DNA from: VAZQ01 sp963702695
Lineage (GTDB): Bacteria; Pseudomonadota; Alphaproteobacteria; Rhizobiales; Xanthobacteraceae
Direction of reading: 5' to 3'
Length of the DNA stretch: 64,000 nt
Assembly: GCA_963702695.1 (NCBI GenBank)
Contig: CAVPDS010000001.1
Span: forward strand, 240,509-304,508
Below, in pieces: positions 15,908-24,942 of the stretch. The translations under genes were made by a program, and so were the position numbers. The notes beneath the pieces were generated by a model. That model did not search any database, was not told the DNA's origin, and saw only the letters and a list, made by a program, of their open reading frames with translations. Numbering within the stretch: the stretch's first letter is position 1; each line of letters begins with the position of its first letter.

Positions 15908-17074
15908 CTATTCCGCTGCGACCCGCGCCGCATGTTCGCGGATCCCCGGCAAATCCTTGATCCGCGGATACACCTGCGTGATGAACAGCGTCATGCTGCG
16001 CACGGTGCGGGCGTGGTCGAGGTGGCCGGCCTGCTGCATCATCAGCAGATGATCAAAGCCGCCGACGCGTTCGTGAAAGCGCTGGATCTGCATCGCCACC
16101 GAGTCGGGCGTGCCGAATACGATGACACCCTTTTCGCGCTGATAATCGAGTGTCTGGGCGCGCATCGCGGCGGTGCGGCCGGCATAGGCGCCCTGCAGCG
16201 CCTTCACGTTGAGCTCGATCGGCACGTAGCCCGGCGGGTTGCGGAACTGCGGCTCGATCTTGTCGCGCAGATACCATGACAGCTCGTTAGCGCCCTTTTC
16301 CGCTTCCGCCTCCGAATCGGCGGTGTAGACCAGCGGCATGAACGCAGTGCCGCCGCCGCCCGGCAGACCGCGGTCCTGGTAATGGGCGCGGTAGACGTCG
16401 AACATCTCGCGCACCTTCTCGTGCGGCTGCAGAAAGGTCGCGAACACGTAGCCGCGGCGCGCGATCTTCCCGATCGCCTGGAAATCACTCGACCCGGTGA
16501 TCCAGATCGGCGGATGCGGTGTCTGATAGGGCCGCGGCCACAGGTTGATCGCGCGCCGGTGCGTGAAGCGGCCCTCGAAGTTGAATGGCTCGCGCGTGGT
16601 CCAGGCCTTCACGATCAGGTCGACGCCCTCCCACAGCCGCTCGCCGGTCTGCGTCGGATTGGTGTTGGCGGAAAACACCTCGTACGGCACGCCGCGTACG
16701 AAGCCGGCCTCGAGCCGACCGCGCGAGATGCAGTCGACCATCGCCATCTCCTCGGCGATGCGGATCGGATCGCCGCGGTTTGCGACCGGATTGCCAAGGA
16801 CGCAGATGCGGGCGTTCTTCGTCTGCCGCGCCAGGATCGCCGCGGTGAGCGGCACCGCGGCATTGAGACACGTCGCGGTCTGATGATGTTCGTTGACCAT
16901 CAGGTTGAAGCCAAGCTCGTCGGCGATGACATACTCATCGAGGTAGCGCTGATAGAGATCCGCGCCTTTTTTCGGATCGAACACGCTGTTCGGGAGCGTG
17001 ATCCAGGTCGAGCTGATGCTCTCGAGCGGCGGCAGGTCGGGATAGGGCATCTCGGTGAAATGCCACACGTGCAT
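15908..17074 (-). CDS. LLM-class flavin-dependent oxidoreductase
   Basis: 388-residue TIM-barrel protein of the luciferase-like monooxygenase family, using FMN or F420. Family features seen: NLMVNEHHQTATCLNAAVPLTAAILARQT, the bulge region RICVLGNPVANRGDPIRIAEEMAMVDCISRGRLEAGFVRG, PPIWITGSSDFQAIGKIARRGY, and the C-terminal VFGTPDSVAMQIQRFHERVGGFDHLLMM. It is divergent from the TauD-type dioxygenase with 99 bp between starts. That pairing is often seen in sulfonate or xenobiotic catabolism and suggests shared control. The physiological substrate is not evident. Confidence 0.88.
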   Translation of the reverse strand: MHVWHFTEMPYPDLPPLESISSTWITLPNSVFDPKKGADLYQRYLDEYVIADELGFNLMVNEHHQTATCLNAAVPLTAAILARQTKNARICVLGNPVANRGDPIRIAEEMAMVDCISRGRLEAGFVRGVPYEVFSANTNPTQTGERLWEGVDLIVKAWTTREPFNFEGRFTHRRAINLWPRPYQTPHPPIWITGSSDFQAIGKIARRGYVFATFLQPHEKVREMFDVYRAHYQDRGLPGGGGTAFMPLVYTADSEAEAEKGANELSWYLRDKIEPQFRNPPGYVPIELNVKALQGAYAGRTAAMRAQTLDYQREKGVIVFGTPDSVAMQIQRFHERVGGFDHLLMMQQAGHLDHARTVRSMTLFITQVYPRIKDLPGIREHAARVAAE

Positions 17075-17173
17075 GATGTCGCTCCGCTCCTGCTCTTACG
17101 CTCTCGCGAGCCTGTGATAGGATAGCCACAATCGCAAAACCAGTCCGGAAACGTCCAAGAAAGAGCCAAGGAC

Positions 17174-18043
17174 ATGCAGCAACTCGCGCAGCAGACCTTC
17201 AGCATCAATCCGTTGTCTCCCGCGCTCGGCGCCGAAGTCGTTGGGCTTGACCTGCGCGAGCCGCTCGCAGCCGACACCGCCAAACGCCTGCGTGACGCTT
17301 TCGACCGATCCGTCGTGCTGGTGATCCGCGGCCAGCAGTTGTCCGAAGACGATCAGCTCCGCGCCGCCTCGATCTTCGGCAAGGTCGCCGTTCGGCGCAA
17401 GCCCGCTCCTGGCATGAACACACCCGGCGGTGATTTCGACACACCCTTCATGCTCGTGACCAATATCGTGGAGAACGGTAAGCCGATCGGCGCGTTTGGC
17501 GACGGCGAGATGTGGTTCCATCATGACACCAGCTACTACCCGGAGCCACACCGCGCGACACTCCTTTATTCGATGAAGCTACCCTCCTGCGGCGGCAACA
17601 CCTGCTTCTCCAACATGTACAAGGCCTACGAGAACGTCCCGCGCGCGCTGCGCGACCGGCTCGAAGGCCGCAAGGTGCTGCAAGTGCATGACTACAAGCG
17701 TCGCGAACGGCTCGACGTCGACAAGATCGATCTCGCGAACGTGCGCCACCAGGAACAACCGATCTTCATCACCCATCCCGCGACGGGCAAGAAGGCGCTC
17801 TACATCAGCCGCCTGATGTCGGCGCGGATCGAGGGCCTGTCGCGCGCGGAGAGCGAGGCAGCGCTCGAACAGCTCTTCGACATTTCCGAGGATCCCGCGA
17901 TCATCTACGAGCACGCATGGCGGCTCGGCGATCTCGTGATCTGGGACAACTGGTGCTCGATCCACGCCCGCAAGGACTTCCCGCGCGAAGAGCCGCGCCT
18001 GATGCGCCGGTTGACGATCGAAGGCCAGGCGATGAGCTTTTGA
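17174..18043 (+). CDS. TauD/TfdA-family 2-oxoglutarate-dependent dioxygenase
   Basis: 289-residue Fe(II)/2-oxoglutarate dioxygenase. Metal ligands are His116 and Asp118 in MWFHHDTSY and the distal His264 in WDNWCSIHARKDFP; the 2-oxoglutarate-binding arginine falls in EEPRLMRRLTIEG. Members hydroxylate sulfonates (taurine) or phenoxyacids (2,4-D). Residues lining the substrate pocket do not identify which. It is transcribed away from the LLM oxidoreductase, with which it may share a regulator. Confidence 0.88.
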   Translation: MQQLAQQTFSINPLSPALGAEVVGLDLREPLAADTAKRLRDAFDRSVVLVIRGQQLSEDDQLRAASIFGKVAVRRKPAPGMNTPGGDFDTPFMLVTNIVENGKPIGAFGDGEMWFHHDTSYYPEPHRATLLYSMKLPSCGGNTCFSNMYKAYENVPRALRDRLEGRKVLQVHDYKRRERLDVDKIDLANVRHQEQPIFITHPATGKKALYISRLMSARIEGLSRAESEAALEQLFDISEDPAIIYEHAWRLGDLVIWDNWCSIHARKDFPREEPRLMRRLTIEGQAMSF

Positions 18044-18083
18044 TGCCAAACGGGCATGGTTCCATTCGCATGACACGGGTGTC

Positions 18084-18167
18084 ATGCCCCTCAGCTCTCA
18101 GCAAGTCACCGCCGCGATCAAGAGCGGCAAGAACCAGAAACTCGGCGACGGCCACAATCTATTCGGC
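18084..18167 (+). pseudogene. Possible tyrosine-recombinase (integrase) N-terminal fragment
   Basis: The ATG at 18084 opens a frame beginning MPLSSQQVTAAIKSG, with KLGDGHNLF shortly after. This resembles the DUF4102-type arm-binding start of phage-like integrases (xLTxxxVxxAKP...KLxDGxGLY). Similarity stops at about 18167, exactly where the stop codon of the RND transporter lies. The fragment therefore marks the edge of the lower-GC efflux island. It is short and could be chance. Confidence 0.35.
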
Positions 18168-21100
18168 GGCAACAGCGGATGTTTCGGGGTGCCTGATTTC
18201 TCGCTTCTTGTCGCCTCGGAACCAAACTTGCAATCGGTCCAAATAAAGATAGACCACAGGAGTTGTGTAGAGCGTAAGCAATTGACTGAGGGCGAGCCCC
18301 CCAACCATTGCATACCCCAGCGGCCGGCGTAGCTCCGAACCGGTCCCGGTTCCGAGCGCAAGCGGAACCCCTGCGAGGAGGGCCGCAGCCGTGGTCATCA
18401 GGATCGGCCGGAACCGCAACAGACAAGCCTTTCGGATAGCCGCGACCGGTTCCGCATGGTGGTCCCGCTCTTCAGCAATTGCAAAATCCACAAGCATGAT
18501 CCCGTTCTTCTTCACGATGCCGATCAGTAGAATGATGCCGATGATCCCGATCACTGAAAGGTCCATCCCCCCCGCATAGAGCGCCATTACTGCCCCAATC
18601 CCTGCCGATGGAAGCGTGGATAAAATGGTGAGTGGATGGATGAAACTTTCGTACAGAACGCCGAGAATTACATAGACGACAAGAAGCGCCGCAATGATCA
18701 GTGCAGGCGTGCTGGACAATGAACTTTGGAATGCCTGCGCGTTCCCCTGAAATGCGCCTGTCACGGCTCCGGGCATGCGCAACTCGAAAGCGGCCTGATT
18801 GATTGCATCAACAGCCTGCCCAAGCGCAACACCCGGACGCAAGTTGAATGACAACGTAACCGATGGGAACTGCCCTTGGTGCGTCACCGAAAGTGGTCCA
18901 ACCTTCGTCGTATCGACGGTCACCAAAGCGGACAGCGGCACGGCGGCACCAGTCAACGGCGATTTGAGATAAATACGGTCAAGCGCCGAAAAATCAGCCT
19001 GCAATTCCGGAACGATTTCGAGGATGATGGGATAGGTGTTGAGCTGTGTAAAATATTGCGTGATCTGCCGTTGTCCGAAGGCATCGTTGAGCGTGTCATC
19101 AATGAGCTGGGGCGATATTCCAAATCGTGCGGCTTGGTCCCGGTTAATGGTGACCTTGATTTGTGGTGCATTCGCTTGAAGGTCGCTCGCAACATCAGCA
19201 ATTTGCGGGAGCGTCCGCATCGCCGTGAGCATTTTTTGCGACCAATTGATCAGTTCATCAACATCAGCACTCTGCAGGGTGTACTGGAAACTTCCGCGGG
19301 AAGATCGACCCCCGACCGTGATGTCTTGGGTCGCCTGCAGGAACAGGTTCACGCCCTCCACCTTAGCAATTTCCGGACGCAACCGGTTTATGATCTGGGA
19401 TGCGCTGAGCGCGCGTTCGTTCCGGGGTTTAAGAACGATGATGAAGCGTGCGGTATTTGCTGTCTGAGCATTGCCATTGCCGCCGGTACTCGCGGTCTGT
19501 GAATTGAACCCTGCAACGTTGGGATCGCGCAAAATGACCTCTCCAAGCAACCTTTGGAGACGTTGCATTTCCTCCGATGAGACATCTTGGGCGGTCTCCG
19601 CGACGCCCTGGATCAATCCGGTGTCCTGGGCCGGAACGAAGCCCTTGGGAATTTTGACCATCAGGAAGACTGTGCCGCCAAGCGTGATAAAGAACACGAG
19701 GAGTGTAATAGCTTGGTGGCGCAGTACGATATCGAGCGTCCTCCGATAACCTGCCAGCATCGCGTTGAATGCAGCTTCAATGCTGCGATAGAGAGGGCCA
19801 TGCTCTTTCGCATGCCGCATAAAACGCGAGCACAGCATCGGTGCGAGCGTCAGCGACACCAGTGCAGACACAAGAATCGAGGCGGTCACCGTGAGTGCAA
19901 ACTCGCGGAACATGCGGCCCACTATGCCGCCCATCAGTAGCAGCGGAATGAATACGGCGACCAATGACAAGCTGATTGAGACGACGGTGAACGCAATTTC
20001 ATGCGAACCCTTGAGGGCTGCTTCGTATGGGGACAGACCCTCTTCAATGTGCCGATAGATATTTTCGACCACGACGATGGCATCATCAACCACGAAGCCG
20101 ATGGCGATGATGAGTGCCATGAGAGAAATGTTATCAAGACTGAAATTAAGCAAATACATGGCGGCAAACGAGCCAAGCAATGAGAGAACAACGGTGACGC
20201 TTGGAATTGCCGTGGCCCAAAGATTGCGAAGGAACAACAGAACGACAAGAACGACCAGCCCGACTGTGAGAACGAGCGTGAACTCTACCTCCTCCACGGA
20301 CGCGCGAATGGTCGTGGTGCGGTCAAGAACCGTCTCGACCGTGATGCCCGGTGGGATGTTCGCCGTTAGGCGTGGCAGGTGGGCCTTGATCTGGTCAACA
20401 GTCTCAATCACGTTCGCGCCGGGTTGCTTGTTGACCGTCAGCAGAATGCCGGGCGCATTATTTTGGAACGCAGCAGTATTCCGGTCGGCCGCAGCCGCGA
20501 CGGATTGACCTATGTCGCGCACTCGAATAGGAGCGCCGTCGCGGTACGCAATGATCACATCATCGAATAAATCAGGCTCGGTGATCTGATCATTGGCCGT
20601 AAAAGTAAAATTTTCTTTTGGAGTCGTGAGGGTCCCCTTTGCCGAATTTGTGGTGGAACTTACCAAAGCGCCACGAATCTCTTCGAGGGTCAGTCCGCGA
20701 GCCGCAAGTTTTGCCGGATCAACTTGGATGCGGATTGAGGGCCGTTGCTCGCCGCCTATGGAGACTTGTGCAACGCCGGACACCTGTGAAATCTGTTGCG
20801 CCAGAAAGTTGTCCGCATATTCATCGACCACGGTGAGCGGCAGCGTGTCCGAGCGCACGGAGAGGATGAGGATCGGAGCTTCGGCTGGGTTGAGTTTGCG
20901 GTAGATCGGCGGCGTGGTCATAGATTGCGGCAAGGTCTTACCAGCGGCTGTGATGGCCGCCTGCACATCTTGGGCCGCGGAGTCGATGTTGCGATTGAGA
21001 TCGAACTGGATGGTCACCGACGTGGCGCCCAGCGCGCTGAACGAGGTCATTTGCGTCACGCCAGCGATCTGTCCCAACTGTCGCTCAAGCGGCGTTGCGA

Positions 21101-21287
21101 CGGACGACGCCATCGTTTCGGGGCTTGCTCCCGCAAGCGTGGCGGTGACCTGAATGGTAGGGAAATCGACTTGCGGCAGCGGTGCAACGGGCAGGAAGGG
21201 AAAAGCGGTCGCCCCAACCAATGCCAGTGCTCCCATTAGGAGCGACGTTGCGACTGGCCGCCTTATACTTGGTTCGGAAAGGTTCAC
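18159..21287 (-). CDS. RND multidrug efflux inner-membrane transporter (MdtB/MdtC/MuxC-like)
   Basis: 1042-residue HAE1-family proton-driven pump. It starts with a cytoplasmic MNLSEPSIRRPVATSLLM and the first membrane helix. Two large periplasmic loops follow, with the hydrophobic helix cluster around 335-470 that carries the relay acids in IAIGFVVDDAIVVVENI. Length and motifs match the MdtC branch. The ATG overlaps the stop of the preceding membrane-fusion gene (ATGA), so the two are translationally coupled. No outer-membrane TolC-type gene is present. Base composition is visibly lower in GC than the surrounding genes, which points to transfer. Its stop overlaps an integrase-like remnant. 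Confidence 0.92.
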   Translation of the reverse strand: MNLSEPSIRRPVATSLLMGALALVGATAFPFLPVAPLPQVDFPTIQVTATLAGASPETMASSVATPLERQLGQIAGVTQMTSFSALGATSVTIQFDLNRNIDSAAQDVQAAITAAGKTLPQSMTTPPIYRKLNPAEAPILILSVRSDTLPLTVVDEYADNFLAQQISQVSGVAQVSIGGEQRPSIRIQVDPAKLAARGLTLEEIRGALVSSTTNSAKGTLTTPKENFTFTANDQITEPDLFDDVIIAYRDGAPIRVRDIGQSVAAAADRNTAAFQNNAPGILLTVNKQPGANVIETVDQIKAHLPRLTANIPPGITVETVLDRTTTIRASVEEVEFTLVLTVGLVVLVVLLFLRNLWATAIPSVTVVLSLLGSFAAMYLLNFSLDNISLMALIIAIGFVVDDAIVVVENIYRHIEEGLSPYEAALKGSHEIAFTVVSISLSLVAVFIPLLLMGGIVGRMFREFALTVTASILVSALVSLTLAPMLCSRFMRHAKEHGPLYRSIEAAFNAMLAGYRRTLDIVLRHQAITLLVFFITLGGTVFLMVKIPKGFVPAQDTGLIQGVAETAQDVSSEEMQRLQRLLGEVILRDPNVAGFNSQTASTGGNGNAQTANTARFIIVLKPRNERALSASQIINRLRPEIAKVEGVNLFLQATQDITVGGRSSRGSFQYTLQSADVDELINWSQKMLTAMRTLPQIADVASDLQANAPQIKVTINRDQAARFGISPQLIDDTLNDAFGQRQITQYFTQLNTYPIILEIVPELQADFSALDRIYLKSPLTGAAVPLSALVTVDTTKVGPLSVTHQGQFPSVTLSFNLRPGVALGQAVDAINQAAFELRMPGAVTGAFQGNAQAFQSSLSSTPALIIAALLVVYVILGVLYESFIHPLTILSTLPSAGIGAVMALYAGGMDLSVIGIIGIILLIGIVKKNGIMLVDFAIAEERDHHAEPVAAIRKACLLRFRPILMTTAAALLAGVPLALGTGTGSELRRPLGYAMVGGLALSQLLTLYTTPVVYLYLDRLQVWFRGDKKREIRHPETSAVAAE

Positions 21288-22475
21288 TCAGCGCCCCGTG
21301 ATGCAACCGGCAACGGCGTGTTGACGAGCACCGGTGAGTTGACTTGCAGTTTGTACTGGCCATCCGTCACAACGCGGTCGTCGTCGGCCAAGCCTGACGT
21401 GATGACGGTGAGGTTGCCGGTAGTTGGTCCGATCTCAATCTTGCGTACTTGTGCTGTATTTTTTTCGTTGACGACCCACGCAAAAAGTCCCTGCGGACCA
21501 CGCTGAACTGTACTGGACGGAACGACCAAAACGTTGGTGCGGGTTTCAAGCAACAATCGCGCATTGACGAAGTCGCCCGGCCAAAGGCGCTCATCGTCGT
21601 TGGCGAACATCGCCTTGAGTTCGGATCGTCCCAGCGGCTTGGTTGATAAGATTGTCAATAAGTAGCAGCGTTCCACTGCCCAAGACACGCCGATTGTCTT
21701 GATCGAGTGCAGTGACTTCGACTGGACCACGAGCCATCGCATCGCGAACATCATTCAGCACCCGCGCCGGCAGCGTGAACAAGACCGCAGAGGGGCGGGT
21801 CAGCACCAACGTCGCAATGGCCCCAGCGTCCGACGCGCGAACAATGTTTCCGGGATCGACCTGACGTACCCCGATCCGTCCATCGCTTGGGGCAATAATG
21901 GTAGCGTAATCAAGCTGTGTTTGCGCGGTGGCAATAGCGGCTTCGTCAGCGGAGATTGACGCCTTCAATTGTTCGACCTTGGTTTGCTGCTGATCGAGAT
22001 TCTGCTGCGTCCCGGCATTCTTTTCCGTCAGCATTTTGGCGCGTATGAAATCTTTTTCGGCACCGGCGAGCAAAGCGGCATCTTGGGCGCGTTTTGCCTT
22101 CGCTTGATCGAGCGCCGCCTGAAATAGACGGGGGTCAATTCTGGCCAGCACATCTCCTTTTTTGACGTGCTGTCCCTCCACAAAATTGACCTCCTGCAGC
22201 TTTCCATCGACCTGACTATGTATCGCGACCGTATAGGAGGCTTGGACGGTTCCCAGTCCGGTAAGGTAGACGGGTAAATCATGCCGCATCGCGACCGCAA
22301 CAGTCACGGGAACACTGGCACGCGCGGCCGGGCGCGATTGACGCGCGGGACTTGGTCCGCCGAATTGATGCCAAGCAAACCATCCCGTGCCGGCCAGAGC
22401 GGCCAGCGATACGGCAACCAAGATCAGAGTGCGGCGGCGCCGCGGCGCGGTGCGATTGTTGCCGATAAGCTGCAC
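21284..22475 (-). pseudogene. RND membrane-fusion protein (MdtA-like), frameshifted
   Basis: Periplasmic adaptor of the RND pump. It has one N-terminal membrane anchor (TLILVAVSLAALAGTGWFAW), a lipoyl half-motif AIHSQVDGKLQEVNFVEGQ, an alpha-hairpin (AALDQAKAKRAQDAALLAGA...), and IIAPSDGRIGVRQVDPGNIV. Near 21620 the frame shifts: the first part ends ...QAAGTIR, and the family-typical continuation LKAMFANDDERLWPGDFVNARLLLE lies in another frame. One extra A explains it. The start is uncertain; I take a GTG at 22475, after GGGGCGA. The gene couples to the transporter by an ATGA overlap. If the frameshift is real, pump assembly would be lost. Confidence 0.8.
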
Positions 22476-22635
22476 GTCAGTTCGCCCCGATCCAAATCTG
22501 TCCGGTCGCTGTTTCAACCCTGCGGCATGATGGGAGCGTGAGGATTGACAACAACGCCGCGAAGCCCCGCCTCGACCGTAGATGCTCAGAAAGTCATGTG
22601 GACGCCGAGTACTTGGGCGGACGAGCAGCCTATGC

Positions 22636-23071
22636 TCACGTGTCTGTCGCAACCGTGATGAAACTGGCCGTGATGCCGAAGGTCAGAATGCCCCCGATGG
22701 CGGGACCAAACCGATTCCTGGTGTATTGATTGCCACGGGACCGATACTACAATCGCCGTCGCCACAGCGGCTGCAGCGACGCCAACCAGCTTGCTGGTAA
22801 CAGGTCTCCATCTCACCGCGCGAGACGCTGAGAACATGCTGTTAAGCGCTCTGTGGCGTAGGTTCTCGCCCACGGACAGAATTTTATGGTGCAACTGATT
22901 GAGTAACTGCCAGCCCAGCCCCTCTTTGCAATCGACTGCATCCCACCAAATCGTGGCGATTAGAAACAGGACAGCGAACGCGGTCATACCCAACCACAGC
23001 TCGCTAAGGGCATCGTGCGGCCAAACGCCAAGAACCCAATCAACCAAGTCACTGGTACGAGGTATCAACAT
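22636..23071 (-). pseudogene. Small membrane protein, probably frameshifted
   Basis: The ATG at 23071 overlaps the stop of the preceding small gene. The reading frame gives MLIPRTSDLVDWVLGVWPHD, a helix (MTAFAVLFLIATIWW) and a second helix (LVGVAAAAVATAIVVSV). Around 22715-22745 the protein-like sequence moves to another frame (RNRFGPAIGGILTFGITASF, then ITVATDT and TGA at 22636). I do not know the family. Two to three membrane segments are predicted. It is the third frameshifted gene in this island. Confidence 0.5.
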
Positions 23072-23289
23072 GATTCGTCGGTCCGAGTTATGATTTGGCC
23101 ATCGGGTAGCTGCTGTTGCGTCACAGTGCGGCAATCTTGATGAAGCCAACCGTGCTGCGCGAAACCGGAATGCCACCAATCGTGCCACGGCCAGTCCCAT
23201 CCGTGGTTCATCGGTCCGCGCGGCATCCAAACCGCAAGGGCGACGATCACGGCAATGGCGGCAGCGACGCCGAGCACCAACCTGCGCAT
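23065..23289 (-). CDS. Small single-pass or exported protein, unknown
   Basis: 74 residues with an N-terminal hydrophobic segment (MRRLVLGVAAAIAVIVALAVW), a Trp/His-rich middle (WDWPWHDWWHSGF) and a C-terminal VTQQQLPDGQIITRTDESC. Cysteines flank the C-terminal part. AGAGGA lies nine bases before the ATG. It overlaps the next gene by seven bases, indicating coupling. It is divergent from the LysR gene 112 bp away, which probably regulates it. Function unknown. Confidence 0.65.
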   Translation of the reverse strand: MRRLVLGVAAAIAVIVALAVWMPRGPMNHGWDWPWHDWWHSGFAQHGWLHQDCRTVTQQQLPDGQIITRTDESC

Positions 23290-23401
23290 AGCAAAAATCC
23301 TCTATCCCACTCGGCCTGGTGCCGATGATATGTAGGCGAGGCCCTTGCACGGCAAACGCATTTAACTCATCCTCACCCCAAATTTAATTTGGGGTCAGCT
23401 T

Positions 23402-24367
23402 TTGGCGCGCCAATTGCCTTCTTTGAACGGGTTACGTGCCTTTGAAGCGGCCGGACGGCTGGGCAGCTTCAAGGCGGCAGCGAAGGAAATGAATGTCACG
23501 CAGACCGCGGTGAGCCACATGGTGCGGCTTCTGGAAAAGCGCCTTGGCTACTCCCTTTTCCGGCGTCGGCCCAATCGTCTGGAACTCACGCCTCAGGGCC
23601 AAGCGTTCCTTTCGGGCCTCACAGACGCCTTTGATTCCATCGCCCGGCTCGCCGAACAAGTGGCCGCGATGCGCGCCGGCCCTGTGCTGACAGTTGGCGT
23701 CGGGCCAGCTTTGGCGGTCAACTGGCTAATTCCACGACTGTCAGGCTTCTATCGTAGTCATCCCGACGTTGAAGTACGAATGGCCACGGGCGGTGCTACT
23801 CGTCCAATCCGTGACGACTGGACTTGCACAATACGCCGCGACACCGGCGCTTGGGAGGGCTACATAGCGGAGCAGCTATTCCCGAACACCCTTGTGCCAG
23901 TCTGCGTTCCGACACTCGCGAAGCAAATCCAGAACTTGGATGACTTTCGCAGTGCGACGCTTCTCGTTGTTTCTCACTTGCGACATGAGTGGCCCTGTTG
24001 GTTCAAGGCTGCAGGGGTCGAAATGCCGGTTCGATCTTCCAATGAAGCCATGTTCGAGAGCAACGCAATGGCGATGCAAGCTGTGCTCGATGGGGTGGGC
24101 GTAGCAATCGCACAACTTCCCTATGTCAGCGACGCATTGACGGCAGGCCGACTTGTCGCGCCGTTCCCAATTGCTGCACAGACCACCGAGGCTTGGTTCC
24201 TGCAATATCGACCTGTCCGACAGGAAGACCCGGCATTGTTGGCCTTCAGAACTTGGCTGCATGCCGAAGCCGCGCTGCAACGCGGAGCCGAAGATAGGCT
24301 GCTGAAGCAGCCGGTGCTCAACAACGAGAGCGCGGCACGAAATGAGCGCGCCGGCCAAACAAAATAG
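23402..24367 (+). CDS. LysR-family transcriptional regulator (GcvA-like)
   Basis: 321 residues. A winged helix-turn-helix at 1-65 (LRAFEAAGRLGSFKAAAKEMNVTQTAVSHMVRLLEKRLG) is of the GcvA/AmpR kind and is followed by a periplasmic-binding-fold effector domain. The start is TTG at 23402 with GGGGTCAG upstream; no better ATG exists before the helix-turn-helix. It is divergent from the small membrane genes and, beyond them, the RND pair, all running the other way. By the usual LysR arrangement it is the likely regulator of that set. Confidence 0.88.
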   Translation: MARQLPSLNGLRAFEAAGRLGSFKAAAKEMNVTQTAVSHMVRLLEKRLGYSLFRRRPNRLELTPQGQAFLSGLTDAFDSIARLAEQVAAMRAGPVLTVGVGPALAVNWLIPRLSGFYRSHPDVEVRMATGGATRPIRDDWTCTIRRDTGAWEGYIAEQLFPNTLVPVCVPTLAKQIQNLDDFRSATLLVVSHLRHEWPCWFKAAGVEMPVRSSNEAMFESNAMAMQAVLDGVGVAIAQLPYVSDALTAGRLVAPFPIAAQTTEAWFLQYRPVRQEDPALLAFRTWLHAEAALQRGAEDRLLKQPVLNNESAARNERAGQTK

Positions 24368-24567
24368 GTGCATGATCGGTTTTCTTTGGCAAGTTCACGT
24401 AGTACGCCTTGAGCGACGCCACATCGACCAGCGCGCGTGGGCCGTCCTTGCGGGCTTCAATCTTGCGGGCGGCGATCAGGCGGGACAATGTGCGCTTGCT
24501 GATCGAGAGGTAGGCGGCGGCGGCGGCGCGCGGGGCTCAATGCGAGCGGCGGTTCAAGAGTGGGCAT
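24318..24567 (-). pseudogene. Degenerate excisionase-type helix-turn-helix gene
   Basis: From ATG 24567 the frame reads MPTLEPPLALS, then runs into a GCC-rich tract. One base out of frame, the sequence continues as AAAAYLSISKRTLSRLIAA, then RKIEARKDGPRALVDVASLKAYY, which is a MerR/excisionase-like DNA-binding domain. A single indel in the tract would restore one ORF of about 80 residues ending at 24318. It overlaps the convergent LysR gene end. Together with the integrase-like remnant at 18.1 kb it brackets the efflux island. Confidence 0.55.
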
Positions 24568-24581
24568 CGCAGTTCCCTCCC

Positions 24582-24942
24582 CGCTCCTTTCGGAACGGAT
24601 CAAGCGAACCAAGCCCGCTACCCAGCTCGCGTCATGGTCGATTGCGAATGCGCCTAGTGGTTGCAGAGACACCGCAATCATTGGTCAACCGGATAAAATC
24701 GAGCCATGGCGGGCCACGTCGGGACACCTAAAACTGCCGCAAAATGTGTGGAAACGTGTGTGGAACCAGCCGAAAACTCCAAGCATTTCAAGGCATCGGC
24801 GCAGGGCGAAGCGGCGAGCCCGGGACCCAAGTCGCTCCAACTCAGCGCGTGATCCGAATCTCCGAGCGCGTTGCACTTTGGGTCCCGGCTCGCTGCGTTC
24901 GGCCGGGATGACAATCCCAAAGGATATCGCAAGGAGGAGACC
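24582..24942. other. Gene-free region with palindromic repeat
   Basis: No gene is supported here. About 24806-24914 is a REP-like element with arms CGAGCCCGGGACCCAA (24815-24830) and TTGGGTCCCGGCTCG (24878-24892), ending in GGCCGGGATGACAA. It lies directly upstream of the ribosome-binding site of the next gene. Confidence 0.6.

Noticed and set aside
24582..24805. tRNA or attachment-site sequence beside the efflux island
   Set aside because: I looked for a cloverleaf or a direct repeat shared with the 18.1-kb edge and could not find one by eye.
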